Positions 15,491 to 24,085 of a DNA stretch of 48,555 nt are shown here, one piece after another. The first letter of the stretch is position 1. Every line of letters begins with the position of its first letter. The position numbers and the translations under genes are program-made. The notes under the pieces were generated by a model, which ran no database searches, was not told the origin of the DNA, and saw only the letters and a program-made list of their open reading frames with translations. The DNA is taken from IMG/VR virus record IMGVR_UViG_3300025323_000011, positions 1 through 48,555 of that record. The stretch is one strand, 5' to 3'. The DNA comes from a virus.

Positions 15491-17437
15491 ATGGTACAGT
15501 TACTTACACCAGGTATTAAGGTAATTGAGCAGGAGCAGAATCTTCCAGTAATCACTGGCGGGACTACTGACGTTGGTGGGTTCGTTGGCACTGCCGAAAA
15601 GGGGCCTGTCGATGTGCCCGTATTGATTCAAAGTTTTTCTGAATTCTCTTCTGTTTTTGGAGGAATTTTTAGCGGGTCATTCTTGTGGCACTCAGTTCGC
15701 GCATTTTTCCAACAGGGCGGGCAACAGTGCTATGTCGCAAGAGTGATCGGGTCCGCTTCGGCGGCTTCCACCGTCACTCTCCTAGACCATGCTGGGATAA
15801 ATACCCTGACCATTGATGCCACAAACGACGGAGTTTGGGGTGACGAGGTATTTATCAAGACAAACAAGGTCACGGCCGAAACAACCGCCGCCCTAATGAG
15901 CGGAAACACATCTCTTACACTCAATACTGTCGCTGGTTTTGAGGTTGGTGACTTAGTTCAAATAACTGATGCTACGACTACGGTAAACGTGATCGTTCTA
16001 TCTATCGATCTATCGACTCGAACATTGAATTTCCCATCTGTTGGGGCTATCACGACCATCCCAACCGGAAGTGTGGCTGCGACATCTAGTATGCACAGAG
16101 TGAGAACGACACTTGCTCAGGATCTTGAGACTGGGGATACTGAGGCACTCCTCACAAATGGCGCCAACGTACGCCTCGGCCAACAGCTAGTTTTTGCATC
16201 GGCTCTTGAACAAGCAAAAGTAATCGTAACCGGGATCAATGGCAACAAAGTATTTTTCAGTGCGGTAGCTCTCGGAGTAACTATTGTATCCGGGTCTCTG
16301 GCTGTTAGCGCCGAATTTCGTCTTGAAGTTCTATTCCGCGGCACAACCGAAATACACGAATTCTTGTCGATGGAAGACGGTTACGCCCAAGATTACGTTG
16401 AAAACCGCCTCAGTGGAACCTCCAACGCCTCGAATATCATAACCGTTACAGATGAGGACTCGGCGACGCTCGATCTTTACCAGACGCTTCCGGGTCCAAC
16501 TGGTGATAACGTTAAACTTGCTAGTGGAGATAATGGCGGGGCAGTAGGCGATAACGAATATATAGGGACTGACGTAGCTCCACCATCGGGCATTTTCTTG
16601 ATGAATCAGGCATTTGATGTCGATTTCATCTCCACCCCCGGAGTAACATCTGTAGCGGTTATTCAAAACGGAGTTAATTACGCCACCAACCGTGGTGACA
16701 TCATGTATATCGCAAATGTGCCTTTGGCAGATGATGAACCGGAAGAGGCGAGAGAATTCCGTCTTGTTGAGCTACAAACCGACTCATCCTTTGGAGCGTT
16801 ATACTACCCATTCCTAACGGTTCCAGATCCACAAGTAAGCGGGGGGACCATACAAGTTCCAACCGAGGGGCATGTACAGGGACAATGGGCGAGAACGTCT
16901 CTGTCTCGGGGCGTTCACGTAGCGCCGGCTAACTTCCCATTAAGTGGGGTTCTTGGAGTAACTAGAAACGTATCGGATACAGAGCAAGAAGTACTGAATC
17001 CCAACGGGATCAATGCGATCCGCGAGTTTCGTGGTCGTGGGGTTAGGATCTTTGGCGCAAGAACACTCCAAAGCTTGCCGGATGGCAGACATTACATCAA
17101 CGTTCGCAGAACTCTAAACTTTATCAAGCGCACGATAAAGGAACAAAACCAGGATTTTGTATTCAATCCAAACGATACCGATTTGTTCGACCGTCTGAGA
17201 AGTGCAAACTCCACATTCCTGCGCCGCCTGTGGGAAAACGGTGTTTTGGTGCCGAGAAATGACCCCGATAAAGCGTTCTTTGTAAAGGTTGACTCTGAAA
17301 CCACTACTCCCGCTGATCAAGATGCTGGAATTGTGAACGTCGAAATCGGAGTATCCATTGTAAAGCCCGCTGAGTTTATCGTATTCAAACTAGGACTGAT
17401 TAGTGGCGGTGGGGCTACAATCGAAGAACTAATATAA
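15491..17437 (+). CDS. Contractile tail sheath protein, 648 aa
   Basis: The N-terminus LLTPGIKVIEQEQNLPVITGG.TDVGGFVG.AEKGPV.VPVLIQSFSEF..VFGG is the signature of phage tail sheath proteins (gp18/FI family): a PGVxVxE opening then GFxGxxxxGP. The C-terminal domain has FRGRGVRIFGARTL, YINVRRTLNFIKRTIKEQN, FLRRLWENGVL and the final NVEIGVSIVKPAEFIVFKLG, all conserved in the sheath C-terminal fold. Subunits polymerise around the tube and contract to drive it into the host. Residues about 130-290 hold an insertion relative to minimal sheaths. Followed by the tube gene. Confidence 0.95.
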   Translation: MVQLLTPGIKVIEQEQNLPVITGGTTDVGGFVGTAEKGPVDVPVLIQSFSEFSSVFGGIFSGSFLWHSVRAFFQQGGQQCYVARVIGSASAASTVTLLDHAGINTLTIDATNDGVWGDEVFIKTNKVTAETTAALMSGNTSLTLNTVAGFEVGDLVQITDATTTVNVIVLSIDLSTRTLNFPSVGAITTIPTGSVAATSSMHRVRTTLAQDLETGDTEALLTNGANVRLGQQLVFASALEQAKVIVTGINGNKVFFSAVALGVTIVSGSLAVSAEFRLEVLFRGTTEIHEFLSMEDGYAQDYVENRLSGTSNASNIITVTDEDSATLDLYQTLPGPTGDNVKLASGDNGGAVGDNEYIGTDVAPPSGIFLMNQAFDVDFISTPGVTSVAVIQNGVNYATNRGDIMYIANVPLADDEPEEAREFRLVELQTDSSFGALYYPFLTVPDPQVSGGTIQVPTEGHVQGQWARTSLSRGVHVAPANFPLSGVLGVTRNVSDTEQEVLNPNGINAIREFRGRGVRIFGARTLQSLPDGRHYINVRRTLNFIKRTIKEQNQDFVFNPNDTDLFDRLRSANSTFLRRLWENGVLVPRNDPDKAFFVKVDSETTTPADQDAGIVNVEIGVSIVKPAEFIVFKLGLISGGGATIEELI

Positions 17438-17456
17438 CCCACTAGAGGTATTATAA

Positions 17457-17984
17457 ATGGCAACAAATACTGATAATATTCTCCAGTCATTCAGATTTCG
17501 TGTAAGTAGCCCCACCCGTATCACGGGAGTAATCGGCTTTCAAACAGTAACGGGACTTCGCTCTGAAACTGAAGTCATCGAGTACCGCGAAGGCGATGAT
17601 GAAGTAATAATGAGAAAGGTTCCCGGACTTACATCTTCAGACACGATCACCCTAGAGAGGGGTCTGGATCAAAATAGCGATCTAGAAGCGTGGCGTCAAG
17701 ATGTGTTCCAAGTATCTGTAAGAAGCAAAATTGAGGGGGATGCTAACATCTCCAGCATAACCAGGCCGTCTAAAACAAATCGCAGCATTCGCGAGGATGT
17801 TACGATTGAGGTCTTTCGTCAGGGGGATGCTGAGCCATCCAGAGCGTTCTTGGTAAAGAATGCTTGGCCATCAGCATTGGAATACTCCGATCTTTCGGCG
17901 GGAGCTTCCGAAATATTTGTCGCCACGCTAGAACTATCACACGAGGGTCTTGTAGAAATACTTGCCACTAGGGTGGGCGATTAG
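17457..17984 (+). CDS. Tail tube protein (T4 gp19-like), major copy, 175 aa
   Basis: Typical gp19/Hcp-like tube protein: NILQSFRFRVSS, then VIGFQTVTGLRSETEVIEYREGDDE, KVPGLTSSDTITLERGL and, near the C-terminus, FLVKNAWPSALEYSDLSAGASEI..ATLELSHEGL. These are the conserved blocks of the T4 gp19 family (about 150-175 aa). Hexameric rings stack inside the sheath. The start is preceded by AGAGG (CTAGAGGTATTATAAATG). It directly follows the sheath gene, as usual. Confidence 0.92.
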   Translation: MATNTDNILQSFRFRVSSPTRITGVIGFQTVTGLRSETEVIEYREGDDEVIMRKVPGLTSSDTITLERGLDQNSDLEAWRQDVFQVSVRSKIEGDANISSITRPSKTNRSIREDVTIEVFRQGDAEPSRAFLVKNAWPSALEYSDLSAGASEIFVATLELSHEGLVEILATRVGD

Positions 17985-17995
17985 GTAGAAAATAG

Positions 17996-18556
17996 ATGGC
18001 GACCAGAGGTATAACCAGATCAGCAGAAAGGCACGAAAGAAACACGGATAATATATTTCCGGGGTTTCGTTTTAGTGTTTCACCAGCATCTGGGAACAAT
18101 AACACTATTAGTGGCAGAATTGGATTTCAATCCGTTTCCGACTTGGAATCAGAAGTTGATGTGATTCAATATGAGGAGTACGACAACTCATTGTCTTCCT
18201 ATTCCGTGCCAAACAGGGTGATCGATGGCCCAATAACGATGAGCCGTGGCGTCGATGAATTTGATGAGTTGTCAAATTGGCACAATAGAGTAAAGCTTAT
18301 GGACCCCAGCTTAACCCAAGGGGATAAAGATGCCCGCGGTCCAATAGAAGACCTGAAACAGGATTTGATAGTCACATCTTATGGCCGATCCGCGCTAGAT
18401 AACGCCGGAGTCCCGTTTTATCACACCAAATCTTGGATCATTCTTAGGGCGTGGCCGTCAAAATTATCTGTTTCGGGATTCGACGCCCAGGCTAGTAATC
18501 TGCTAATTCAATCAGTAACATTCCAACACGAGGGGATATATCAACTAGACAAGTGA
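17996..18556 (+). CDS. Second gp19-like tube protein, possible tube initiator, 186 aa
   Basis: Shares the whole gp19 pattern with its neighbour (FPGFRFSVSPAS, GRIGFQSVSDLESEVDVIQYEEYD, VIDGPITMSRGVDEFDELSNW, IILRAWPSKLSVSGFDA, VTFQHEGIYQ) but is clearly diverged, with a longer N-terminus (ATRGITRSAERHERN) and an extra loop (DKDARGPIEDLKQ). Two tube-like proteins in tandem recall contractile injection systems, in which one forms the tube and another the initiating ring on the baseplate. That split of roles is inference. Confidence 0.88.
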   Translation: MATRGITRSAERHERNTDNIFPGFRFSVSPASGNNNTISGRIGFQSVSDLESEVDVIQYEEYDNSLSSYSVPNRVIDGPITMSRGVDEFDELSNWHNRVKLMDPSLTQGDKDARGPIEDLKQDLIVTSYGRSALDNAGVPFYHTKSWIILRAWPSKLSVSGFDAQASNLLIQSVTFQHEGIYQLDK

Positions 18557-18566
18557 TAATCAAATG

Positions 18567-18581
18567 CCGAATTGTATTCGG
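18567..18581 (+). terminator. Compact intergenic hairpin
   Basis: CCGAAT-TGT-ATTCGG is a perfect 6-bp stem with a 3-nt loop, 10 nt after the stop of the second tube gene and followed by AATTTGACTTT. The T run is poor, so it may attenuate or stabilise the tube mRNA rather than stop transcription. It suits high tube expression relative to the downstream genes. Confidence 0.35.
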
Positions 18582-18651
18582 AATTTGACTTTGCGATAAA
18601 ATTAAAATCGCATCTACTATTCAAGACTTCAAGTCAGTGACAGGAGTGAAG

Positions 18652-19428
18652 ATGACCGCAGAAACTACCCTTCCAACTTACGACGTGCAACTAATCGCCG
18701 GCTTGCCGGACGAAATTGGCGAAACTAAAAAAACAGCCAAAATCGCTCCGATGACAACGAACACACTAAAGAAACTAGCGGCGATTAAAACGAGGCGCGG
18801 TGCGACAGCAAAAACGCTGGAAACACTGTTCATGGACTGCGTCCTCGAAATCGGGGGTAAAAAACCGAATTCCGAAGACCTCGCACGTATGCTCATGTGC
18901 GACCGCGATGTTCTTATGGTTGAGATTCGAGTAGCATCACGCGGAAAAATTCAAGAAGTTAATATCAAATGCCCCGAATGTGAGCACCTATCCCTACTTC
19001 GTCAAGATGTGACGGAGCTCGAACGTTACCCGATCTCCGGTGACATGAAATCCGATGGTAAAGGTAATTACACATTTGATTTAACTCTGTCGGATTATGG
19101 CTTAAGTGCAACATTTAGACTACCTACTGGACTCGATATAGCGAGGGCAATGCGGGCGGGTGAAGAAAATCCGATGGATATGCAAATCGAATTACTCACA
19201 CGATGCTGCATCAAATGGGACGGGATAGATGGCCCGTTTGGGCCGGAGATGTTCGACAACATGACTACCGGAGTACTTGGAGATTTGATCGATGCTTTCC
19301 AGAGTAGGTTGCCTGGGGTAGACATGCAACCAGAGATCAGTTGTCATATCTGTGGCGCCACTTTCAATGTTGATATTGGTGGTGAGGATTTTTTATTCCG
19401 GAAGCCCAAAGGCCGGAAGAAACATTGA
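18652..19428 (+). CDS. Tail assembly chaperone (T4 gp26 / baseplate-hub-like family), zero-frame product, 258 aa
   Basis: ATG 18652 is chosen over GTG 18637 because AGGAG (18642-18646) sits at ideal spacing. The protein resembles T4 gp26-type baseplate hub proteins found between tube and tape-measure genes in many myoviruses: TYDVQLIAGLPDEIG, KKLAAIKTRRGA, LLTRCCIKWDGID. Two cysteine pairs, CPEC (about residue 107) and CHIC (about residue 227), could form a zinc ribbon. Its position exactly before the tape measure is that of the tail chaperone, and the end of the gene carries a -1 frameshift signal that extends the product. The gp26 family name is from pattern recall. Confidence 0.75.
   Translation: MTAETTLPTYDVQLIAGLPDEIGETKKTAKIAPMTTNTLKKLAAIKTRRGATAKTLETLFMDCVLEIGGKKPNSEDLARMLMCDRDVLMVEIRVASRGKIQEVNIKCPECEHLSLLRQDVTELERYPISGDMKSDGKGNYTFDLTLSDYGLSATFRLPTGLDIARAMRAGEENPMDMQIELLTRCCIKWDGIDGPFGPEMFDNMTTGVLGDLIDAFQSRLPGVDMQPEISCHICGATFNVDIGGEDFLFRKPKGRKKH
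19389..19418 (+). promoter_or_regulatory. Programmed -1 ribosomal frameshift site (T TTT TTA plus stem)
   Basis: TTTTTTA at 19389-19395 is in the exact X XXY YYZ register: zero-frame codons are TTT (19390-19392) and TTA (19393-19395), preceded by T. A stem follows immediately: TTCCG (19396-19400) with CGGAA (19414-19418), and inside it GCC (19404-19406) with GGC (19411-19413) around a CAAA loop. The -1 frame then stays open for 66 codons, against only 10 sense codons in frame 0. The spacer between heptamer and outer stem is unusually short; the inner stem alone would give 8 nt. Confidence 0.8.
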
Positions 19429-19595
19429 CATGGATATATAACTCCTGTAATTTCATTGGGTATAATTTCAAATACTTCAATTATGCTGATTTTATGGGGA
19501 TGCCAATTTACGAGTTCGAGGCGCACTTAGAGCAAGCAAAAGAATTCGATCAGCGTAACAGGGAAGCGTTGGAGCGCGCAAAAAGGCGTCGATAA
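19395..19595 (+). CDS. -1 frameshift extension of the tail assembly chaperone (66 codons)
   Basis: After slippage the next codon is ATT at 19395 and the frame runs to TAA at 19593-19595, giving a fusion of about 248 + 66 = 314 residues. The extension (ETLTWIYNSCNFIGYNF, YADFMGMPIYEFEAHLEQA, NREALERAKRRR) has an aromatic first half, then a helical, basic end. It lacks a convincing start of its own at its beginning; an internal ATG at 19495 or 19501 could express only its last part. It ends 3 nt before the tape-measure ATG, matching lambda G/GT organisation, in which the extended form binds the tape measure. Confidence 0.75.
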   Translation: MPEAQRPEETLTWIYNSCNFIGYNFKYFNYADFMGMPIYEFEAHLEQAKEFDQRNREALERAKRRR

Positions 19596-19598
19596 TAC

Positions 19599-22500
19599 AT
19601 GCCAGTCGCTAACTTCTCTCTAACACTCGTTGCACGAGCCCTAAATCTCAAAGAGATTCAGATGGCTACGATGGGCATTCACGATTTAAGTGGCGCCGTC
19701 AAGGGCTTGGGCACGTCCATGATAAACATGCATCAGGTCGGCACGACACTAGCTATTGCAGGAGTTGCTGGATTCGGTCTTGCCGTGGTAGGTGCCATAA
19801 AATCGGCCGCCGCGCTAGAGTCTGCGATGGCGGATGTACAACGCATAACCGGAAAAACTGGGTCAGAAATTGATGAGTTATCGGCCGGTTTCGTAGAGCT
19901 ATCTCAGCAGGTCCCACAAACAGCAACACAGTTAGCGCGTGTGGGGGTTATCGCCGCACAGCTAGGCATTTCTGGGGCAGAAAATATTAAAGCGGTAGCT
20001 CTAGAGGCATCAAAATTAGCACGAGTTTCTGACCTAACAGAGCAGTCTGCCGCGGCAGCGTTCGCACGACTAAGCACAGTGCTAAGATTGAACGTTCTAG
20101 ATGCTCATAAACTAGGGTCTGCAATGGTCATTCTAGCTAACACGACAACAGCCACAGCCGGATTTATCGTGGATGCCACAGTAAGATTCGGGGCTTTGGG
20201 CGAACGTCTGGGAATATCCACCGGTACTCTACTGGCATTTTCCGCAACAATGCGAGACTCCGGTCTACGAGCGGAAGCGGGCGGAACTGCAATCGCGCGG
20301 TTTTTTGGATTAATCACAACAAGGCAAAAAGATTTTGCAAGAGTGCTGGGAATTTCAGTTTCTGAGTTTGACAAACGTCTAGGCGAAGATGCCACGGGCG
20401 TAATTATGAAATTCTTGGGCACTTTGAGTAGACTAGACGCCGTACGTGCTAGCCAAGTGCTCAAACAGGTGGGTCTTAGTGCTGTCCGTTCTCGCGAGGC
20501 TGTATTCAGCCTTTCACAAGACATGGATAAATTGCGGAGGAACATAAACAACGCTAATGACGCTTTCGAAGAGGGTACGAAACTTCAAAGGTCATTTGAG
20601 GCCGTAATTCAAACCCTAAACTCTCAAATAGACATTCTAGTCGGCAAAATAAAGAACATTTTTATTGAAGTAGGACAAATTCTACTTCCGATTGTAAAGG
20701 CGGTAGTCGCGGTTTTCAATGAACTTATTGACATTTGGTTTCGTGTACCATCGGTACTACGGTCGGTGATTGCTATCGCTGTAATTGCGGGGGCCTCCTT
20801 TGCGACGTTTATTCTAGCGATGGCGGGTCTTACATTCATACTACCGAAAGTTCTAAGTGGGTTCATCCAGATTAATAGCACATTAACTGGTACCGGGGAA
20901 AGAGTAAAAGGCGCATCGGTTTCGTGGGCCGCACTTAAGGCGGAAATCGTCAAATTTGTTGATTTGGCAAGTGCTAAGTTAAAATCGTTAAGATTTCCTG
21001 CGCAATTCACATCCGATGTGGGTGCCGCAACTGCATTAATGCAAAATTTAACTGCATCTATGACGACACTTCAGTCTGGTTTCGCGGCTAAATCGGCGAT
21101 GGGGGCAGCACAAGTACCGCCTCTCGTGGCTAAATCGGCGATGGGGGCAGCACAAGTACCACCTTTCTCGGCGGCTTTCGCGGCTAAGTCAGCAATGGGG
21201 GTGCAGAGCTTTGGGTCAAAAATAAAGGGAATTGGTCCTGCCATTTCCCGTGCTGTTGGAAAACTCGGAAATCTACACAAAAGTTTTGGTGCCCTCGGGT
21301 CATCAATCGGCTTTCTTGTTTCATCACAGTTTGGTTTGCCGGGTATCGCAGTACAAATGCTATTGTTCGAGGGTGGTTTAGCTAAATTAGCTCCCGGGTT
21401 CAAATCATTAATTGGGGGATTTAGAGCTAGTACAGCAGCGGCTGCCGGCACTACAGGAATGATGGGTAAAGTGAGTTTTGCAATCAAAGGATTGTCAAAG
21501 TTTCTTCTGACGAATCCCATCGGTATAATTATATTTGCATTGCTAGTCATAATTCCCCTTACAATCAAATGGATAAAAGAGGTCTCGAAACTCGGCCTTG
21601 CTATGAGACTGCTACTCGGAATTGGATTAATTATCGTACTATCATTATTCGGTCCCGCGGCGTTTTTCCTTGGTGTAATCATATTCCTAGTAACTGAAGT
21701 GGTTGCGGCCATCCGAAAGTTCATCGAAGTGCTGAGATTTTTGAAGATACTAAAACTAATAAATGTTCTATTCACAGAATTCAGTCAAATAGCTAGTCGA
21801 CTCATCAAACTTGTAACAGACATCAAAAACGCCTTCGAAAACGTATTAAAAGCTGCGTTCGAGCCAGTAAGAGAATCTCTAGAAAAGTTATTTTCTACAA
21901 TCTCGAAGGTCAGCGGTGCATTTGATGTGTGGCTAAATAAAGTCGTCGGACCTGGGGCAACATTTTCGAAAGCGTTTGAGACGGTACTTCTCGGCTTGGC
22001 GGAACCTGCGGATAAAGTAGCCGGAGCACTAAAGAAGATAGTTGACAGTGCATCTGATATGGTGACGGAATTTATAGCTGCACTTGAGAGGGGGGAAAGT
22101 ATATCGTTACTATTTGCTCTTATCAGAGTTGATATTGATAGGTTGAGCCGCTCGTTTAGGAAATTTGTTAAGACAGATCTAGATGATTTTGGTAGGGCAA
22201 TAGACAGAGAATTCATACCGAAATTTGAAAAATTCGTTGACTTCATAGCAGATAGTTTAGAAAATGTTGTGCCGTTAGTAATAAACGCTGTTACAGACAT
22301 AATAGACAGTATCTCAAAAACGGGATTAGTACGGGGTTTATCGAATACCGTAGATGAGACCCGCAATAAATTTTCGGTTGCACTTGAAAAAATGGCATTA
22401 ATTCTAATCGATGCATTTGCCAAGGTGTTTTTAAGTGATAAAGTAATTGATGCGGTCACAAAGCTTGGCGGCGTTATTACAACCCTCCTAGCTGGCGCAA

Positions 22501-22949
22501 TGATTGATGCTTTCGTAATAGCAATGCAGGAGATCGGTTCCCTGACCCCGCTTAAAATAGGTCTATTGGCTGCTGCGGCCTTAGCGCGCCAAAGAAAACG
22601 AAAAGAAGATGCTGCGGCCAAGGTAATAGGTGAACAATTATCAATAACATTTGGAAAATTCATTGACTCCATAGCAGGTAGACCAAAAGCCGCAGAGAAT
22701 GTAAAAGCAAGAATGGCGGCGTTAGTCTCGCCGCCACCTTCGGCTGGGAAGGAGTTTCTTTCGATATTCATAGATCAGCTAGACGACATAAATGAAAACA
22801 CAAAGGAAGGAGCTAAAAGTGGTGCAGAGACCGCCAAAAACACCTCCCCGCCGACGGTTTCATTCACCCCATTTACGATAGCAGAAAGAGAACGGGAAGC
22901 GGTGTCTCGCGGACTTGAGCAACTAACAAGAGGACCATTTGGTGGCTAA
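19599..22949 (+). CDS. Tail tape measure protein, 1116 aa
   Basis: The long product has the TP901/PhageMin-type N-terminal core: SAAALESAMADVQRITGKT, ELSQQVPQTATQLARVGVIAA, AAFARLSTVL, ALGERLGISTGTLLAFSATM, AGGTAIARFF. Several hydrophobic segments follow (VIAIAVIAGASFATFILAMA near residue 390; IGIIIFALLVIIPLTIKWI and LLLGIGLIIVLSLFGPAAFF near 640-690), then long helical stretches. These features define tape measures, which set tail length and enter the host membrane. At usual spacing it would specify a tail of medium-long length. Residues about 497-536 contain tandem AKSAMGAAQVPP repeats. Confidence 0.93.
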   Translation: MPVANFSLTLVARALNLKEIQMATMGIHDLSGAVKGLGTSMINMHQVGTTLAIAGVAGFGLAVVGAIKSAAALESAMADVQRITGKTGSEIDELSAGFVELSQQVPQTATQLARVGVIAAQLGISGAENIKAVALEASKLARVSDLTEQSAAAAFARLSTVLRLNVLDAHKLGSAMVILANTTTATAGFIVDATVRFGALGERLGISTGTLLAFSATMRDSGLRAEAGGTAIARFFGLITTRQKDFARVLGISVSEFDKRLGEDATGVIMKFLGTLSRLDAVRASQVLKQVGLSAVRSREAVFSLSQDMDKLRRNINNANDAFEEGTKLQRSFEAVIQTLNSQIDILVGKIKNIFIEVGQILLPIVKAVVAVFNELIDIWFRVPSVLRSVIAIAVIAGASFATFILAMAGLTFILPKVLSGFIQINSTLTGTGERVKGASVSWAALKAEIVKFVDLASAKLKSLRFPAQFTSDVGAATALMQNLTASMTTLQSGFAAKSAMGAAQVPPLVAKSAMGAAQVPPFSAAFAAKSAMGVQSFGSKIKGIGPAISRAVGKLGNLHKSFGALGSSIGFLVSSQFGLPGIAVQMLLFEGGLAKLAPGFKSLIGGFRASTAAAAGTTGMMGKVSFAIKGLSKFLLTNPIGIIIFALLVIIPLTIKWIKEVSKLGLAMRLLLGIGLIIVLSLFGPAAFFLGVIIFLVTEVVAAIRKFIEVLRFLKILKLINVLFTEFSQIASRLIKLVTDIKNAFENVLKAAFEPVRESLEKLFSTISKVSGAFDVWLNKVVGPGATFSKAFETVLLGLAEPADKVAGALKKIVDSASDMVTEFIAALERGESISLLFALIRVDIDRLSRSFRKFVKTDLDDFGRAIDREFIPKFEKFVDFIADSLENVVPLVINAVTDIIDSISKTGLVRGLSNTVDETRNKFSVALEKMALILIDAFAKVFLSDKVIDAVTKLGGVITTLLAGAMIDAFVIAMQEIGSLTPLKIGLLAAAALARQRKRKEDAAAKVIGEQLSITFGKFIDSIAGRPKAAENVKARMAALVSPPPSAGKEFLSIFIDQLDDINENTKEGAKSGAETAKNTSPPTVSFTPFTIAEREREAVSRGLEQLTRGPFGG
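21086..21207 (+). repeat. Tandem repeat within the tape measure gene
   Basis: Two nearly identical 42-bp units (21086-21127 and 21128-21169), starting GGCTAAATCGGCGATGGGGG, are followed by a third, shorter, diverged unit at 21182. They encode AKSAMGAAQVPP repeats. In-frame repeat gain or loss here would change tape length. Confidence 0.85.
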
Positions 22950-23739
22950 CCTTCAATTTTTATCGAACATTACTAGTTTTCCGACAGAGATCGGTAAGTT
23001 ACAGGCATTACCATCGATGAGGGGCATTAATCGGGTCATTTTACAGTTCGATCTGGACTCTATAGTGGGTAGTATTGCAAAAGACGACAAAGAAAAAAGC
23101 GCTCTTGCGCACGTCATCGTAGACTTTCCTATATCTCCTAAAGAGCTAGACGTGAATTTTCCGGTTCAGTGGGAGGGGACCAATCCAGCTAGCGGAGGTG
23201 GTTCAGGTGTTTTACATAGTGCAAGAGTCGGTCCACGAAAAGTATCGTTCACAACAACTTTTGATGCTTATGGACCACCACCGATTTTTGTCGGTGGGGC
23301 TGACGGGCAGAATATTTCGGATGATTGGATTGCGCATTATTTACAACGATTGAGAATGATGTCTGGATTCGTAAACGAGGTCAGCGCACCGGAGCGGGCG
23401 TTGGAAAGAGATGCGAAGGCACAGGTGGGTAAAGAAGTAGCTAACTTAACCCTCATTGAAAAAAATGCTTTATTACAGGAAATCCTAAAAAAAAATCCGG
23501 GGCCGCTACTCTTGACGGCAGCCCCCGTCTCCATGAGCTGCGTAATAACAAAATTCGAGACCAAGATACTAAGAATATCAGCTCAAAATCAAGAAACCTT
23601 CGTTTCTGAGACTGGGTCGGAAAGCGGACTGCAAAAAAAGATTAGTACGAGGGTAATTCGTGCTGAGGTGTCACTAGAACTAACCGAGAAATTTGTCGAG
23701 ACTTCAATTGCCGACACAGATGAGTCACCTACGAAATAA
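22942..23739 (+). CDS. Baseplate / tail-end protein downstream of tape measure, 265 aa
   Basis: GTG 22942 is preferred over TTG 22939 because AGAGGA (22930-22935) lies at good spacing; it overlaps the end of the tape-measure gene. Contains VIVDFPISPKELDVNFPVQW and SARVGPRKVSFTTTFDAYG, a pattern seen in the CIS baseplate proteins (gp53/Afp7-like) that precede the LysM-like and hub genes. The C-terminal half includes SCVITKFETKILRISAQN and VSLELTEKF. Probably an inner baseplate component tying tube to hub; exact orthology uncertain. Confidence 0.6.
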   Translation: MANLQFLSNITSFPTEIGKLQALPSMRGINRVILQFDLDSIVGSIAKDDKEKSALAHVIVDFPISPKELDVNFPVQWEGTNPASGGGSGVLHSARVGPRKVSFTTTFDAYGPPPIFVGGADGQNISDDWIAHYLQRLRMMSGFVNEVSAPERALERDAKAQVGKEVANLTLIEKNALLQEILKKNPGPLLLTAAPVSMSCVITKFETKILRISAQNQETFVSETGSESGLQKKISTRVIRAEVSLELTEKFVETSIADTDESPTK

Positions 23740-23777
23740 TAGTTACGATAAACAATTAGTAGAAGGATGATTTATTT

Positions 23778-24083
23778 ATGCCAGTTTTTAGAGGTAGTAG
23801 ATACGAAAAAGTTAGAGCCGTCGGTGTCATAAGACCCGGAGGTCAAGTAAGGCTTTTTACTACTCTTAGAAAACCAATAACTACAGATGACATCGGAAGG
23901 AGTTTTAAAAAAGTTGCACCTGAAACTAAAGATGTCATTGATTTGATGGCATTTGAGGTGGGGGGTCCGGAGCGATCTGGATGGGTCATTTCTGATGTCA
24001 ACTCATTCACTGATTATCCAGACCCGTTAGAGATTGGGTCTGCATTGACAGTACCCAAGGGATCATTTCTTAGGAGATTATAA
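23778..24083 (+). CDS. LysM-like / gpX-like baseplate protein, 101 aa
   Basis: The ATG is preceded by AGAAGGATGATTTATTT. The C-terminal half (WVISDVNSFTDYPDPLEIG then LTVPKGSFLRRL) follows the pattern W..I.d.N...dP..l..G..L.IP of LysM-like tail protein X and T4 gp53, which sit at the tube-baseplate junction. The N-terminal half (IRPGGQVRLFTTLRKPITT) is beta-rich. Placed directly before the gpD-like hub gene, as in P2-like and CIS gene order. Function by family analogy. Confidence 0.65.
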   Translation: MPVFRGSRYEKVRAVGVIRPGGQVRLFTTLRKPITTDDIGRSFKKVAPETKDVIDLMAFEVGGPERSGWVISDVNSFTDYPDPLEIGSALTVPKGSFLRRL

Positions 24084-24085
24084 CG

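Noticed and set aside
21071-22771. Long open frames on the minus strand (234 and 328 codons) opposite the tape measure
   Set aside because: They mirror the codon bias of the tape measure gene, have no ribosome binding sites and no recognisable protein features; the + strand protein is clear.
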